From Haliea sp964022665 (GTDB lineage: Bacteria > Pseudomonadota > Gammaproteobacteria > Pseudomonadales > Halieaceae), in contig CAXIDF010000002.1 of assembly GCA_964022665.1 (NCBI GenBank), positions 1 through 64,000 of the forward strand: a stretch of DNA of 64,000 bases, read 5' to 3'. A program made the position numbers and the translations under genes. Position 1 is the stretch's first letter; every line of letters begins with the position of its first letter. Below the pieces are notes generated by a model, which was not told the DNA's origin, ran no database searches, and worked only from the letters and a program-made list of their open reading frames with translations. This document shows, one piece after another, positions 8,590 through 17,619 of the stretch.

Positions 8590-9542
8590 AGCAGCTCCAG
8601 ACAGTCGTTCGCCAGCGCCTGCTTTGCCGCGCGCTCCCGCATGATCGTTGATCTCACCTGCACCTCCATTCCGAGCGCCGCAATATCTGGCGCCAGTGTA
8701 GCGTCACTGTGATCCAGCACAAACGTGGTGACCAGGCCGGGATAGTGCCGCGCGTAATGTTCTGCCACGCCCAGCGCTGTCACCGGCAGACCGAGTTCCG
8801 CCAGCATCTTTGCCGCAGGCCCCTTCAGTGCCTGACCGGCGACGATAGGCGCCACTGCTACCACCTTGACCGCACACTCTCGCAGGGACTGCCAGAAATT
8901 GTCCAGCTGCAGCATGGGGTCGATGCTCACAAAGGGATTGGAAGGACAAATAATCACCCCGGCCAGACTCTCTCCCGTGCACAGCGCCTTGAGCTCCGGC
9001 TGCAGACGGGCCTGATCCAGGCCCTGAAAGCGGAAGCCCCTGACCTGCGGGCGGCACTGCTCGCGCACAAAATAGGTCTGGAATGCCAGCTCGCCCTCGT
9101 CCGTCTGCACTTGGGTTGGCACCGGATCATCGCTCATCGGATAGACGCGCGCCACCACGCCCAGCCGCCGCGCAAGCTCTGCGGTGACCGCCGACAGGGA
9201 AACACCACTCGACAGCTGGCCGGCTCGCCAGAGGTGCGTTGCCAGGTCGCGATCGCCCAGCCGAAACCAGGTGTCGCCCTCCAGGCCCTCCAGCGCTTGC
9301 AGCACGTGCCAGGTCTCTCCCGCTAGCCCCCAGCCCTGGGCGTTGTCACTGCGTCCGGACAGCGTGTAAAGCACGGTGTCGATGTCCGGGCAGATAGTCA
9401 GCCCCAGGTGCTGGAAATCGTCGCCAGTATTGCAGGCGATGTGCAATTGCCCGGGAGGCAGGCAATCGCTCAGGCCGAGGCACAGTTTTGCGCCGCCCAC
9501 ACCGCCGGAGAGCGCCAACACCTGTCCCGCCAGCGGCGTCAC
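8586..9542 (-). CDS. cofD: CofD, 2-phospho-L-lactate (or related) transferase
   Basis: Transfers the phospho-acid moiety from its GDP-linked form onto FO, giving F420-0. It has 318 residues with the N-terminal Rossmann motif SGGVGGAKL at 13-21 and family segments NTGDDF, DIDTVLY, CPSNPFVSIDP and SPIV-like VAPIVAGQALKGPA. It starts at GTG 9542 overlapping the cofE stop (GTGA), with AGGACA upstream, and ends in a 4-base overlap with cofCGH. Both of its substrates come from the adjacent fusion protein. Whether the acid is lactate-, PEP- or glycerate-derived cannot be read from the sequence. Confidence 0.94.
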   Translation of the reverse strand: MTPLAGQVLALSGGVGGAKLCLGLSDCLPPGQLHIACNTGDDFQHLGLTICPDIDTVLYTLSGRSDNAQGWGLAGETWHVLQALEGLEGDTWFRLGDRDLATHLWRAGQLSSGVSLSAVTAELARRLGVVARVYPMSDDPVPTQVQTDEGELAFQTYFVREQCRPQVRGFRFQGLDQARLQPELKALCTGESLAGVIICPSNPFVSIDPMLQLDNFWQSLRECAVKVVAVAPIVAGQALKGPAAKMLAELGLPVTALGVAEHYARHYPGLVTTFVLDHSDATLAPDIAALGMEVQVRSTIMRERAAKQALANDCLELL

Positions 9543-10306
9543 CGGAACATGTCCTGTTCGCGGGGTCGCAACAATGCGCGGGCGTCACCCGTAGCAGGGC
9601 GCAACCGTGCACCGCGGGCCAGCACAACGGGCAAGCCCTCGGCTGCCTGCCCCTGTACAAGAGAGGCCGCGGCGGCCAACTCGTCGGCCACGGCGGGCTC
9701 CGTCACTTCCAGACGGTTACCGAATCGATCGCAATCGCCTATCTGGTTGAACAGCGGGTCGAGCCCCGCACAACCCAGCGCCAGGCCCACAGTCCCAACC
9801 CGCCAGGCCCTGCCCGAACTGTCGTTGATAATGATCTGCGGCGCGATGCCGCAGCGAGCGCCGAGGGCCTCACGCAACCGCGCAGCGGAGGCATTGCAGT
9901 CCTGCGGCAGCAGCAGTACGCGCGGATCTTCGGCGTCATTCTGTATATTGGAGCGGTCGATGCCGGCGTTGGCGTGAATATAGCCTTCACGGTGCTCGAC
10001 GATAATCACCCCCTTGCGCACCCGCAATACCTCGCGGGACTCGCGCAGGATGAGCTCTACCAGGCGGGGGTCCTTGTCCGCCTGGCGCGCAAGCTCGCAC
10101 GCGCGCTCACCCGGCTCGACCTCGGCCAGGCGGCGATAGCGGTTTTCGGCCTTGGAAACGATCTTCTGCGCCAGCACCAGTACATCGCCGGCCTGCAGTT
10201 GCAAACCGTTGTGCTCCAGGCTGGCGTGAATCAGTGTGGCGAGGTCATCCCCCGGCGCGACTTCAGGAAAGCCCTCCAGGGGAATCAGTTCAAGCCGTGC
10301 ACTCAT
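9539..10306 (-). CDS. cofE: CofE, F420-0:gamma-L-glutamyl ligase
   Basis: Adds gamma-linked glutamates to F420-0 using GTP. It has 255 residues with the nucleotide/metal segment LVLAQKIVSKAENR (43-56), a central HANAGIDRSN motif, and the NDSSGRAWRVGTVGLALG stretch typical of the family. It is a single-domain enzyme: it lacks the C-terminal nitroreductase-like domain that gives actinobacterial FbiB its dehydro-F420 reductase activity. It overlaps npdG (ATGA) and cofD (GTGA) by 4 bases each. Confidence 0.94.
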   Translation of the reverse strand: MSARLELIPLEGFPEVAPGDDLATLIHASLEHNGLQLQAGDVLVLAQKIVSKAENRYRRLAEVEPGERACELARQADKDPRLVELILRESREVLRVRKGVIIVEHREGYIHANAGIDRSNIQNDAEDPRVLLLPQDCNASAARLREALGARCGIAPQIIINDSSGRAWRVGTVGLALGCAGLDPLFNQIGDCDRFGNRLEVTEPAVADELAAAASLVQGQAAEGLPVVLARGARLRPATGDARALLRPREQDMFR

Positions 10307-10986
10307 CCATGGCTGTCCAGGCCGGAAATCCGAATACCGGCATGGCAGCTGTACTGCTTGTTAATGGTGATCAGCACTGAAGTCAGCGCCTCGGCCGCGG
10401 CGGCGTTGGCGATCATGCCGGCGTGGAAACCACGCAGGCCCGCCGCTTCCACCAACGTGATAACGGCGGCGCGGGCTTCTTTCTTGTTGCCACACACCAG
10501 CACATCGCAGTCCACGGCACCTTCATCCTGCAAATGCGCGGCGGCAACGTTCTGGAACGCCGACACGACATCCACCGTCTCGCCCAGCAGGTCCTGGGCA
10601 ATCTGTCCGGCACTGCCCTCCGGTGGCAACTGCACACGGGCAACGCGCGGCGGCACCAGGGGCACGGTAACATCGATCAGGATCTTGCCCTGCAGTGCCG
10701 GCGCAACCAGCTCCAGCGTGCTCTTCTGGTGGCTGAAAGGGACTGTGATCGCGACGATGTCGGCGGCCTCTGCTGCTGCCAGGTTTTCCATCGACTCCAC
10801 AGCGACGGACACACCCCGCGCCGCCATTACCTCGCGCAGATCGCCGGCGGCCTGTTCGGCTTTCTCTTCGGTCCGCGAGCCGATGATGACCCGATAGCCT
10901 GCCTGCGCCCAGCGCCGTGCCAAACCTGTACCCAGATCGCCAGTGCCGCCCAGAATGGCGAGTACCGGCAGAGATTCTGTTGTCAT
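10303..10986 (-). CDS. npdG: NADPH:F420 oxidoreductase (Fno/NpdG family)
   Basis: Moves hydride between NADP and F420, so it would supply or reoxidise F420H2. It has 227 residues with the N-terminal NADP-binding Rossmann motif GGTGDLGTGLA near 14-24, then IIGSR, and the family stretches VPFSHQK, LIDVTVPLV, DVVSAFQNV and CDVLVCGN. It is first in the minus-strand F420 operon, with ATG 10986 and only a weak AGGA upstream. The 209-base divergent gap to the SDR gene at 11196 should contain promoters for both units, but I saw no convincing hexamers. Confidence 0.93.
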   Translation of the reverse strand: MTTESLPVLAILGGTGDLGTGLARRWAQAGYRVIIGSRTEEKAEQAAGDLREVMAARGVSVAVESMENLAAAEAADIVAITVPFSHQKSTLELVAPALQGKILIDVTVPLVPPRVARVQLPPEGSAGQIAQDLLGETVDVVSAFQNVAAAHLQDEGAVDCDVLVCGNKKEARAAVITLVEAAGLRGFHAGMIANAAAAEALTSVLITINKQYSCHAGIRISGLDSHG

Positions 10987-11195
10987 AACTATCTACGTCC
11001 TGATTGCTTGGTGGAGAGGCAGGCAGTTCAGCAAAGTCTACCGACGGCGCCTCTGTTTGCCCGAAAACGGCCGCTTGCCCATCGCGGTTTCCCGTTTTTC
11101 TGTGACCGGGTTAGGATGCGCGAGGCCGAGGCATCTTAGGCAATTCACACGCCGATCACAAGTTGCCCGCTACGCGTAACAAGGAGCAGTGAACT

Positions 11196-11978
11196 ATGCA
11201 GAACCCCATGGATTTCAACGGTCGTGTCGTGCTGGTGACAGGCGGCGGCAAAGGCGTCGGCCGCGGCATCAGCGAACGCTTTATGGCCGCCGGCGCGGAG
11301 GTTGCCATCTGTGGCCGTAATCCACCCGAGCAATTGCCCGCTGCGGGCGGGCGCGAGGCCTTTTTCGTTTCGTGTGATGTACGCAAATACGAGCAGCTGG
11401 AAGCGATGGTCGATGCGGTGGTGGCCCGCTTCGGGCGCCTGGACGTGCTGGTGAACAACGCCGGTGGCGCACCCGAAGCAGAGGCGGCGACGGTTTCACC
11501 GCGCTTCCACGAATCCATCATTGCGCTGAACCTCACTTCTGCGCTGCACGCCGCGCAGCTGGCCAACCGGGTCATGCAGGCGCAGGCATCCGGCGGCAGT
11601 ATCATCAATATCGCCAGTGTCAGCACCATCCGGCCGTCACCCGGTACCGCAGCCTACGGTGCCGCCAAGGCTGGCCTGGTCAACCTGGGCCAATCGCTGG
11701 CGGTGGAGTGGGGGCCGCTGGTGCGGATCAATGCCATCATCGCCGGATTGGTTGAAACCGAGCAGGCACACCTGCACTACGGGGACGCCGAAGGCGTGGC
11801 CGCGGTGGGCCGCACCATACCCCTGGGCCGGATGGCGGTGCCCGAGGATATCGGCGATGCCTGCCTGTTCCTGGCCTCGCCGCTGGCCGCGTACATCAGC
11901 GGCTCCAGCATTGCAGTGCATGGCGGCGGAGAAAAGCCGGCCTTCCTGCAGGCAGCCAACACAACCAGCGCCTCATGA
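11196..11978 (+). CDS. Short-chain dehydrogenase/reductase
   Basis: A 260-residue NAD(P)-dependent oxidoreductase. The cofactor motif TGGGKGVGRG is at 16-25, NNAG follows near 86-89, the catalytic Ser lies in NIASVST, and the YxxxK pair in YGAAK near residues 152-156, so it should be active. The ATG follows AAGGAG at ideal spacing. Its stop overlaps the start of the PQQ dehydrogenase by 4 bases (ATGA), so the two are probably made together and may act on the same alcohol/ketone. It is divergent from the F420 operon. The substrate is unknown. Confidence 0.85.
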   Translation: MQNPMDFNGRVVLVTGGGKGVGRGISERFMAAGAEVAICGRNPPEQLPAAGGREAFFVSCDVRKYEQLEAMVDAVVARFGRLDVLVNNAGGAPEAEAATVSPRFHESIIALNLTSALHAAQLANRVMQAQASGGSIINIASVSTIRPSPGTAAYGAAKAGLVNLGQSLAVEWGPLVRINAIIAGLVETEQAHLHYGDAEGVAAVGRTIPLGRMAVPEDIGDACLFLASPLAAYISGSSIAVHGGGEKPAFLQAANTTSAS

Positions 11979-13978
11979 GGACGCCGCGTAGCCTGACCGC
12001 ACTCCTGGCCGCCTTTACCCTGGCCACAGGCTGCCATGCCGCAAGCGAGGGCACCCCCACCGGTGTAGCCTCGGCTGACCCCGGCGCAGCGGCCCAGGGC
12101 TGGCCCCACTATGGCGGCAAGGACGCCGGACAGCACGCGGAACTCACCGACATTACTCCGCAGAACGTCAACCAGCTGGAACTCGCCTGGAGCCACCACT
12201 CGGGCGACTTCAGTGACGGCAGCGGTGAATGGGGCCTGAGCTCGCTGCAGGTGACACCCCTGGTTGACGGCGACACGCTCTACTACTGCACCCCCTTCGG
12301 GCGTGTGTTTGCCCTGAACGCCGAAACCGGTGAAGAGCGCTGGGGGTTTGATCCCGAGGTGGAAAACCGCCGCAGCGGCATGTACCCGGTGGTGTGCCGC
12401 GGCGTGGCCCTGTGGCGTGCCGCGGAGCCTGCCGAGGCGGCCGCGAGCTGCGGTGTGCGCATCCTCTATGGCACGCGCGATGCCGAGTTGATCGCGCTGG
12501 ATGCGCGCAGCGGTGAGCCCTGTGCAGATTTTGGCAACGCAGGACGTGTTTCCCTGAAAGAAGATATCAGCGGTGCCGATCCCCTGCTGTACTACCCGAC
12601 CTCGCCGCCCTGGATCCAGAATGACCTGGCGGTGATTGGCGCGCTGGTTCCGGACAACGAGCGCAAGGATGTTCCCTCGGGCGTCGTGCGCGCGTTCAAC
12701 GTGCGTACGGGGCAGCTGGCGTGGGCCTGGGAACCGGTCACCGCTGACTACCACGAGCGGCATCGTGACAGCCTCGGCAGAGCGCGCTACCACCAGGGCA
12801 GCCCCAATGTCTGGGCACCCATCGCCGGCGACCCTGAACGCGGCCTGATCTATGTGCCCACCGGCAACCCGGCTCCGGACCTGTTTGGCGGGGAACGCGA
12901 TGGCATAGATGCCTACGGCTCTTCCGTCGTCGCGCTGGATGCCGACAGCGGCGAAGTGCGCTGGCACTTCCAGACCGTGCACCACGACGTGTGGGACTAT
13001 GATGTGGCATCACAGCCAACACTGTTCCGTATTCCCGGGGTCGGAGGTGGACGCGCCGGGCTGGCACAGGCCACCAAGATGGGGCACGTGTTCCTGCTCG
13101 ACCGACAAACTGGCGAGCCGCTGTATCCGGTGGAGGAACGTCCCGTACCACAGGGCGGTGTGCCGGGTGAGACCCTCTCCCCCACTCAGCCGTTCCCCAC
13201 ACATCCCGGCCCACTGCACCAGCCTGCGAAGCTGGGGCCCGAGCACATGGATGGGCTGGTGTGGCTGGATAAACTCGCCTGCCAGAAGGAGCTTGCACGT
13301 TACCGTTCGGAGGGCATGTTCACGCCCCCCAGCCTTGAGGGGAGTGTGCTCTATCCCAGCACCACCGGCGGTATCAATTGGGGAGGCGTGAGCATTGATC
13401 CCGAGCGCGGCCTGCTGATTGCCAACCAGATGCACCTGGCAACGGTCGTGCAACTGCTTCCCCGCGCGGAATACGATGCGCTCAACCCGGAGGCAGGGTA
13501 TCCACTGGAACACTATGCGATGCAGGGCAGTCCCTATGGCGTGCGCCGTTTCCCGCTGTTCTCGCCCCTGGGTGCCCCCTGCAATCCGCGCCCGTGGGGC
13601 AGCCTGACGGCAGTGGATCTGCGCTCGGGTGAGGTGGCCTGGACGCGGCCACTGGGCACCACGCGCGGCCAGGCGCCGTGGCCTTTCTGGTTCGAGGCGG
13701 GCTCCCCCAACGCCGGTGGGCCGCTGACGACGGCGTCGGGTGTCATCTTCATTGCCGCTACCACCGACTCGTACCTGCGCGCTTTCTCCAGCGAGACTGG
13801 CGAGCAGCTGTGGCAATACGATCTGCCCTACACCGGAAACGCGACGCCTCTCAGTTACCGGGCCACAGTGGGCGGGCGGCAATTCGTCGTGCTGGCGGCC
13901 GGCGGCCACGGCTGGTCGACAGCGGGAGATGCCATCATGGCCTTCGCGCTGCCGGAAAAAGCGCCCAACACACCCTAG
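11975..13978 (+). CDS. PQQ-dependent dehydrogenase, glucose/quinate-like propeller
   Basis: Predicted periplasmic quinoprotein of 667 residues that oxidises an alcohol, polyol or sugar and passes electrons to the respiratory chain. An N-terminal export signal ends at ATGC, a poor lipoprotein box. Beta-propeller repeats follow with the family motif HHDVWDYDVASQP near 339-351 and the closing PNAGGPLTTASGVIFIA segment. It lacks both the N-terminal membrane domain of membrane-bound glucose dehydrogenase and a C-terminal cytochrome c domain, so its electron acceptor is unclear. It is coupled to the upstream SDR by an ATGA overlap. PQQ synthesis genes are not in the window. Confidence 0.85.
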   Translation: MRTPRSLTALLAAFTLATGCHAASEGTPTGVASADPGAAAQGWPHYGGKDAGQHAELTDITPQNVNQLELAWSHHSGDFSDGSGEWGLSSLQVTPLVDGDTLYYCTPFGRVFALNAETGEERWGFDPEVENRRSGMYPVVCRGVALWRAAEPAEAAASCGVRILYGTRDAELIALDARSGEPCADFGNAGRVSLKEDISGADPLLYYPTSPPWIQNDLAVIGALVPDNERKDVPSGVVRAFNVRTGQLAWAWEPVTADYHERHRDSLGRARYHQGSPNVWAPIAGDPERGLIYVPTGNPAPDLFGGERDGIDAYGSSVVALDADSGEVRWHFQTVHHDVWDYDVASQPTLFRIPGVGGGRAGLAQATKMGHVFLLDRQTGEPLYPVEERPVPQGGVPGETLSPTQPFPTHPGPLHQPAKLGPEHMDGLVWLDKLACQKELARYRSEGMFTPPSLEGSVLYPSTTGGINWGGVSIDPERGLLIANQMHLATVVQLLPRAEYDALNPEAGYPLEHYAMQGSPYGVRRFPLFSPLGAPCNPRPWGSLTAVDLRSGEVAWTRPLGTTRGQAPWPFWFEAGSPNAGGPLTTASGVIFIAATTDSYLRAFSSETGEQLWQYDLPYTGNATPLSYRATVGGRQFVVLAAGGHGWSTAGDAIMAFALPEKAPNTP

Positions 13979-14007
13979 GAACGGGCCTCGGCACACCACA
14001 CCAGCGC

Positions 14008-14035
14008 TTGTCGCTGTGTGCTGTGCAGGTATACT
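14008..14035 (+). promoter_or_regulatory. Sigma-70-type promoter for the DUF1631/c-di-GMP gene
   Basis: TTGTCG (14008-14013) and TATACT (14030-14035) are separated by 16 bases, predicting transcription from about 14042 and a leader of ~150 bases before the TTG start at 14191. Confidence 0.55.
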
Positions 14036-14089
14036 GCGCCCAAAAGGTCGCCGTGCGGCGGGAGCTTCCCCATCCGAATCAGAGCTGAC

Positions 14090-14194
14090 ATGTCACCTGC
14101 CAACCTGAACGCAATGCGCGCAACACTGTTGCAGTGTTATACGCGGCACGATGGTCAACAGTGGCCGATGGCCGCGCCAGAGAGGTTCGCTTGA
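14090..14194 (+). CDS. Possible 34-residue leader peptide
   Basis: A short frame with ATG 14090 sits inside the leader of the next gene. Its stop TGA overlaps the TTG start of that gene (TTGA). The peptide begins MSPANLNAMRATLLQCY and has no recognisable domain. The ribosome site is weak (AGAG). The overlap could couple translation, or the frame may be chance. Confidence 0.3.
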   Translation: MSPANLNAMRATLLQCYTRHDGQQWPMAAPERFA

Positions 14195-17100
14195 ACGCGT
14201 TTGACACCTACCGCCAGATCAGTGAACGCGAACTGGAGCGCCGCTTTGCGCGTTTTCTGGAGGAGCTCACAGAGAACCTCCTGCGCTCCTCCCCCTCACC
14301 GCGCCAGGGCCAGATCTCACGCACCCAGGTCACCGATGCCATCGGCATTCTGCAAATCCACCAGCGCGGCATGCTGGGCAGCTTCCTCGGCCATTACCGC
14401 AGCTTCCACGACAACCTGACCCCGCCCGCCGGCGAGCTGCATCACTGGTGGGATGTCATGGACGAAAGCGGCACGATGGACCTGGTGGACCTGCACACCT
14501 TCGAGAACTATCTTGCCGTCGACCGCCTCGCCCACGTTGGCGAGGACCTGCACCGCATTGGCATGGAAGCCCTGCAGATCCGCGTGGCAGAGCTGGTGCA
14601 GACCGACCCGCTGAAACTGCGCCTGCCCGAGCACGTGGCACAGCTGGCACGATCACTGCAACTGGTACTCGAGGAATACCGGGTACCACAGCAGCTCACC
14701 CAGCGCATTTATGACCTGTTTGCCCGGCACTTCGTACGCAACCTCGACAGCCTGTACCGGCACTTGAACGACATTCTTGAGCAGGCGGGAATCCGGCCAG
14801 ACCTCGAGGGTGAGATTCTGGCCAACGGCTCACTGCTGCGCAAGGCCGATGAGCGTCCGGATCGCACACGTCGGCGCCAGCAGGACGCGGGGATGGGAGG
14901 CGGCGGCGCGAGCGGGGGTGGCGGTGCGGAGAGTCGCCCGCAGCAGCTGTACTCATCGGTCATCAACGCACTGAATTTCAAGCGTGAAGTGGAACAGCAG
15001 CCGCAACAAGCGGGCGCGGTGCTCGATACCCAGAAGTTGATCAACGCCCTCGCCCAGTTGCAGCAGATCGGCAAGTCACCGCAGGCCGCAGCGGGTGAAA
15101 CCGCCGTTGCGGACTTTCTGCTGGGGCAGACCCCGGGATTGAAAGGTGATGCGGCGCTGAGCGCGGAAAACCGCAATCAGCTCGAGATGATCGACAGCCT
15201 GTTCGAGACCATTCGCTCGCAACTCGATGTCAGCAGCGAACTGCAGCCTGTACTGAGCGACCTGCAATTGCCGTTGGCGCGGCTGGCGCTCACCGAACCG
15301 CAGTTTTTCCTGCAGCCAGACCACCCGGCACGCACGCTGGTCGATAAACTGGCCGCGCTGGGCAGCTCGGCCAATTTCCCCAACCGCATGCTGGAAAGCC
15401 GCGTTGCCGAAATTGTAGCGGCTATCGTCCGCGACTATGACGGTGATTCCGCCGTATTCGCTGCAGCACTGGAGCATGTGGAGCGGCTGTCCAGGCAGCA
15501 GTCGCAAGCCCACGCGCGCAATATCGAGCGGGTGGTCAAGACCCAGGAAGGCAAGGAAAAGCTGCGCGGCGCACGCGACGCAGTGGAAAATGTGGTGCGC
15601 GAGTGCCTGCCCCCGGGGCAGATTCCCCGCATTCTGCAGGACCTGATTGACCACGGCTGGCGCGACCTCATGGTACTGACCCATGTCAAACAGGGCGTGA
15701 AGAGCGATGAATGGGAAGAGCAGAGACGCACGCTGCAGCTGTTGACCACCTGGTTGCTCGAGCAGCAGCGTGGCGAGGTCAGTGAAGACCAGAGCGTTGA
15801 GAGAAGCCTTGAGGCCGAACCCTTCATCGACCTCGTGGAACAGCAGATCAGCAGTGCCCTGCCCGGCAACCTCTCTATCCAGGCCGTGTTCGATGAGCTG
15901 CGCGGCGTGCTTGCCGGCGACATAGCCGTGGACATGCTGCAGCGCGACAGCGAAACGGACGAGGATACGGACGGCGAGGCACAACCCACGCGCGAGGAAC
16001 GCCTGGCAAAAACGCGACGGCTACGCCGCTGGGTGCAGCGCGTCGATACCCTGGGCAAGGGGATGTGGCTGAACTACCGCGACAAGGCCGGGGTCAAGCA
16101 CCGCATCCAGCTGGCCTGGATCAGCGACGACCGGGAGCGCTTTCTGTTCGTCAACGACCGCGGCCAGAAAGTCGCTGAGTTCAATCAGGTGCAGCTCGCG
16201 CGCCAGCTCAGCCGTGGTGCGCAGCCCCCAGCGCCCGCCGATCGTCTTTCGGTTGTCGACCAGAGCATGTACAACACGCTGGAGGACGTGCAGCGCACGC
16301 TGAGCTTCGCCCGCAACCACGACCCCCTTACCCGCCTGATCAACCGCGACATCTTCATCGACCAGGTCGGGCGTGCGCTGCGCCACGCACACACCCACCA
16401 CTCGCAACACGCCATCTTGCTGCTCAACATCGACCGCTTCGGCCTGGTCAACGACATTTACGACCGCATCAGCGGCGACCAGGTGCTGCTTGAATTCTCC
16501 CAACTGCTGGCACAGTTGCACGGGCGCAAAACGTCTTCCGCGCGCCTGGAGGAAGACACCTTTGCCATACTGCTGGTGGATGGCAATATCGAGAAGGCGC
16601 AAACACTCGCGGAGCAGGTGCGCAGCGATATCGCCGATGGCAGCGTGGACATCGACGGCGAAAAGGTCAGTTTCACGGTATCGGTCGGTATTGCGCCCAT
16701 TCAGGACTATAGCCCGGACGTCGACTCGGTCATGGCCAACGCGCAGGCAGCGGTCACCCAGGCCAAACAGCTCGGCCGCAACCGCGTGCATCTGTACGAG
16801 GCCAGCGAAGAAACCGTGCGCACCTTGCGCAGTGAACAACGCCGCTCACGCAAGGCCCTGGAAGACGAACTTTCCAGCGAGCGCTTCATGCTGCGAGCGC
16901 AGCCTATCGTCAAGACCGCAATGACCGGCGAAAGCTCCACAACGCGTCATTATGAACTGCTGCTGGCCATGCGTGACAAGAGCGGCAAACTGAGTTCACC
17001 CCAGAGCTTCATTACGTCCGCTGAGCGTCACGGCATCATGACGTTGGTAGACCGCTGGGTGGTGCGCGAGGCCTTCATGTGGATCAACTCCCTGATGGAT

Positions 17101-17619
17101 GCACAGAAAGTGGTGCCCAGTGTGGCAATCAACCTGTCTGGCGCCAGCGTCACCGATGACGCATTCCTCGACTTCCTGTTCGAGCAAATCTCCGAATTCG
17201 GCGTGGGCACCAACCGGCTGTGCTTCGAAATCACCGAAACCGGCACCATCTCCAACCTGGTCAAGGCGGCGGATTTCGTACGCGCCTTCCGCAACATTGG
17301 CTGCAAGTTCTCCATCGACGACTTCGGCACCGGCCTCGCCAGCCACAACTACCTGCGCGAACTGCCGGTGGACTACGTCAAGATTGACGGCAGCTTCATC
17401 ACCGGCATCGACCAGGACAGCAACGACTACGCCATGGCGCGCTCGATCAATGACCTCGCCCACTTCCTGGGCCAGGAAACGATTGCAGAATCGGTGGAGA
17501 ACGAGGCCATCATCCGCAAACTCCAGGAGATTGGCGTTGACTACCTGCAGGGCTGGGGCATCGGCCGCCCCAAACCGCTCGCGGAGGTCACCCTGGATCT
17601 GTCGAGTATCGAAAAATGA
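14191..17619 (+). CDS. DUF1631 protein with degenerate GGDEF and intact EAL domain
   Basis: A 1142-residue cytosolic protein. An N-terminal DUF1631 region fills ~1-690 with a Gly-rich break near 235-250. A GGDEF domain starts near 709, but its signature reads EEDTF (~787), so it should not make cyclic di-GMP. The EAL domain (~900-1135) keeps the key residues: ELL at ~920, NLS, EITET, DDFGTG (~1043), KID and AESVE, so phosphodiesterase activity is plausible. TTG 14191 was chosen because AGAGAGG lies 6 bases upstream; an earlier GTG at 14134 has no ribosome site. Its stop overlaps the next ATG (ATGA), coupling it to a LuxR-type regulator. Confidence 0.82.
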   Translation: MNAFDTYRQISERELERRFARFLEELTENLLRSSPSPRQGQISRTQVTDAIGILQIHQRGMLGSFLGHYRSFHDNLTPPAGELHHWWDVMDESGTMDLVDLHTFENYLAVDRLAHVGEDLHRIGMEALQIRVAELVQTDPLKLRLPEHVAQLARSLQLVLEEYRVPQQLTQRIYDLFARHFVRNLDSLYRHLNDILEQAGIRPDLEGEILANGSLLRKADERPDRTRRRQQDAGMGGGGASGGGGAESRPQQLYSSVINALNFKREVEQQPQQAGAVLDTQKLINALAQLQQIGKSPQAAAGETAVADFLLGQTPGLKGDAALSAENRNQLEMIDSLFETIRSQLDVSSELQPVLSDLQLPLARLALTEPQFFLQPDHPARTLVDKLAALGSSANFPNRMLESRVAEIVAAIVRDYDGDSAVFAAALEHVERLSRQQSQAHARNIERVVKTQEGKEKLRGARDAVENVVRECLPPGQIPRILQDLIDHGWRDLMVLTHVKQGVKSDEWEEQRRTLQLLTTWLLEQQRGEVSEDQSVERSLEAEPFIDLVEQQISSALPGNLSIQAVFDELRGVLAGDIAVDMLQRDSETDEDTDGEAQPTREERLAKTRRLRRWVQRVDTLGKGMWLNYRDKAGVKHRIQLAWISDDRERFLFVNDRGQKVAEFNQVQLARQLSRGAQPPAPADRLSVVDQSMYNTLEDVQRTLSFARNHDPLTRLINRDIFIDQVGRALRHAHTHHSQHAILLLNIDRFGLVNDIYDRISGDQVLLEFSQLLAQLHGRKTSSARLEEDTFAILLVDGNIEKAQTLAEQVRSDIADGSVDIDGEKVSFTVSVGIAPIQDYSPDVDSVMANAQAAVTQAKQLGRNRVHLYEASEETVRTLRSEQRRSRKALEDELSSERFMLRAQPIVKTAMTGESSTTRHYELLLAMRDKSGKLSSPQSFITSAERHGIMTLVDRWVVREAFMWINSLMDAQKVVPSVAINLSGASVTDDAFLDFLFEQISEFGVGTNRLCFEITETGTISNLVKAADFVRAFRNIGCKFSIDDFGTGLASHNYLRELPVDYVKIDGSFITGIDQDSNDYAMARSINDLAHFLGQETIAESVENEAIIRKLQEIGVDYLQGWGIGRPKPLAEVTLDLSSIEK

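Noticed and set aside
9488..10897. 469-codon plus-strand frame across cofE and npdG
   Set aside because: Antisense to two intact coupled genes; low-complexity translation.
11777..12985. 402-codon minus-strand frame across the SDR/PQQ junction
   Set aside because: Antisense to two real genes with strong motifs.
14134..14190. GTG 14134 as start of the DUF1631-GGDEF-EAL gene
   Set aside because: No ribosome site; TTG 14191 has AGAGAGG at correct spacing.
16315..16800. Active diguanylate cyclase
   Set aside because: The GGDEF signature reads EEDTF, so cyclase activity is not expected.
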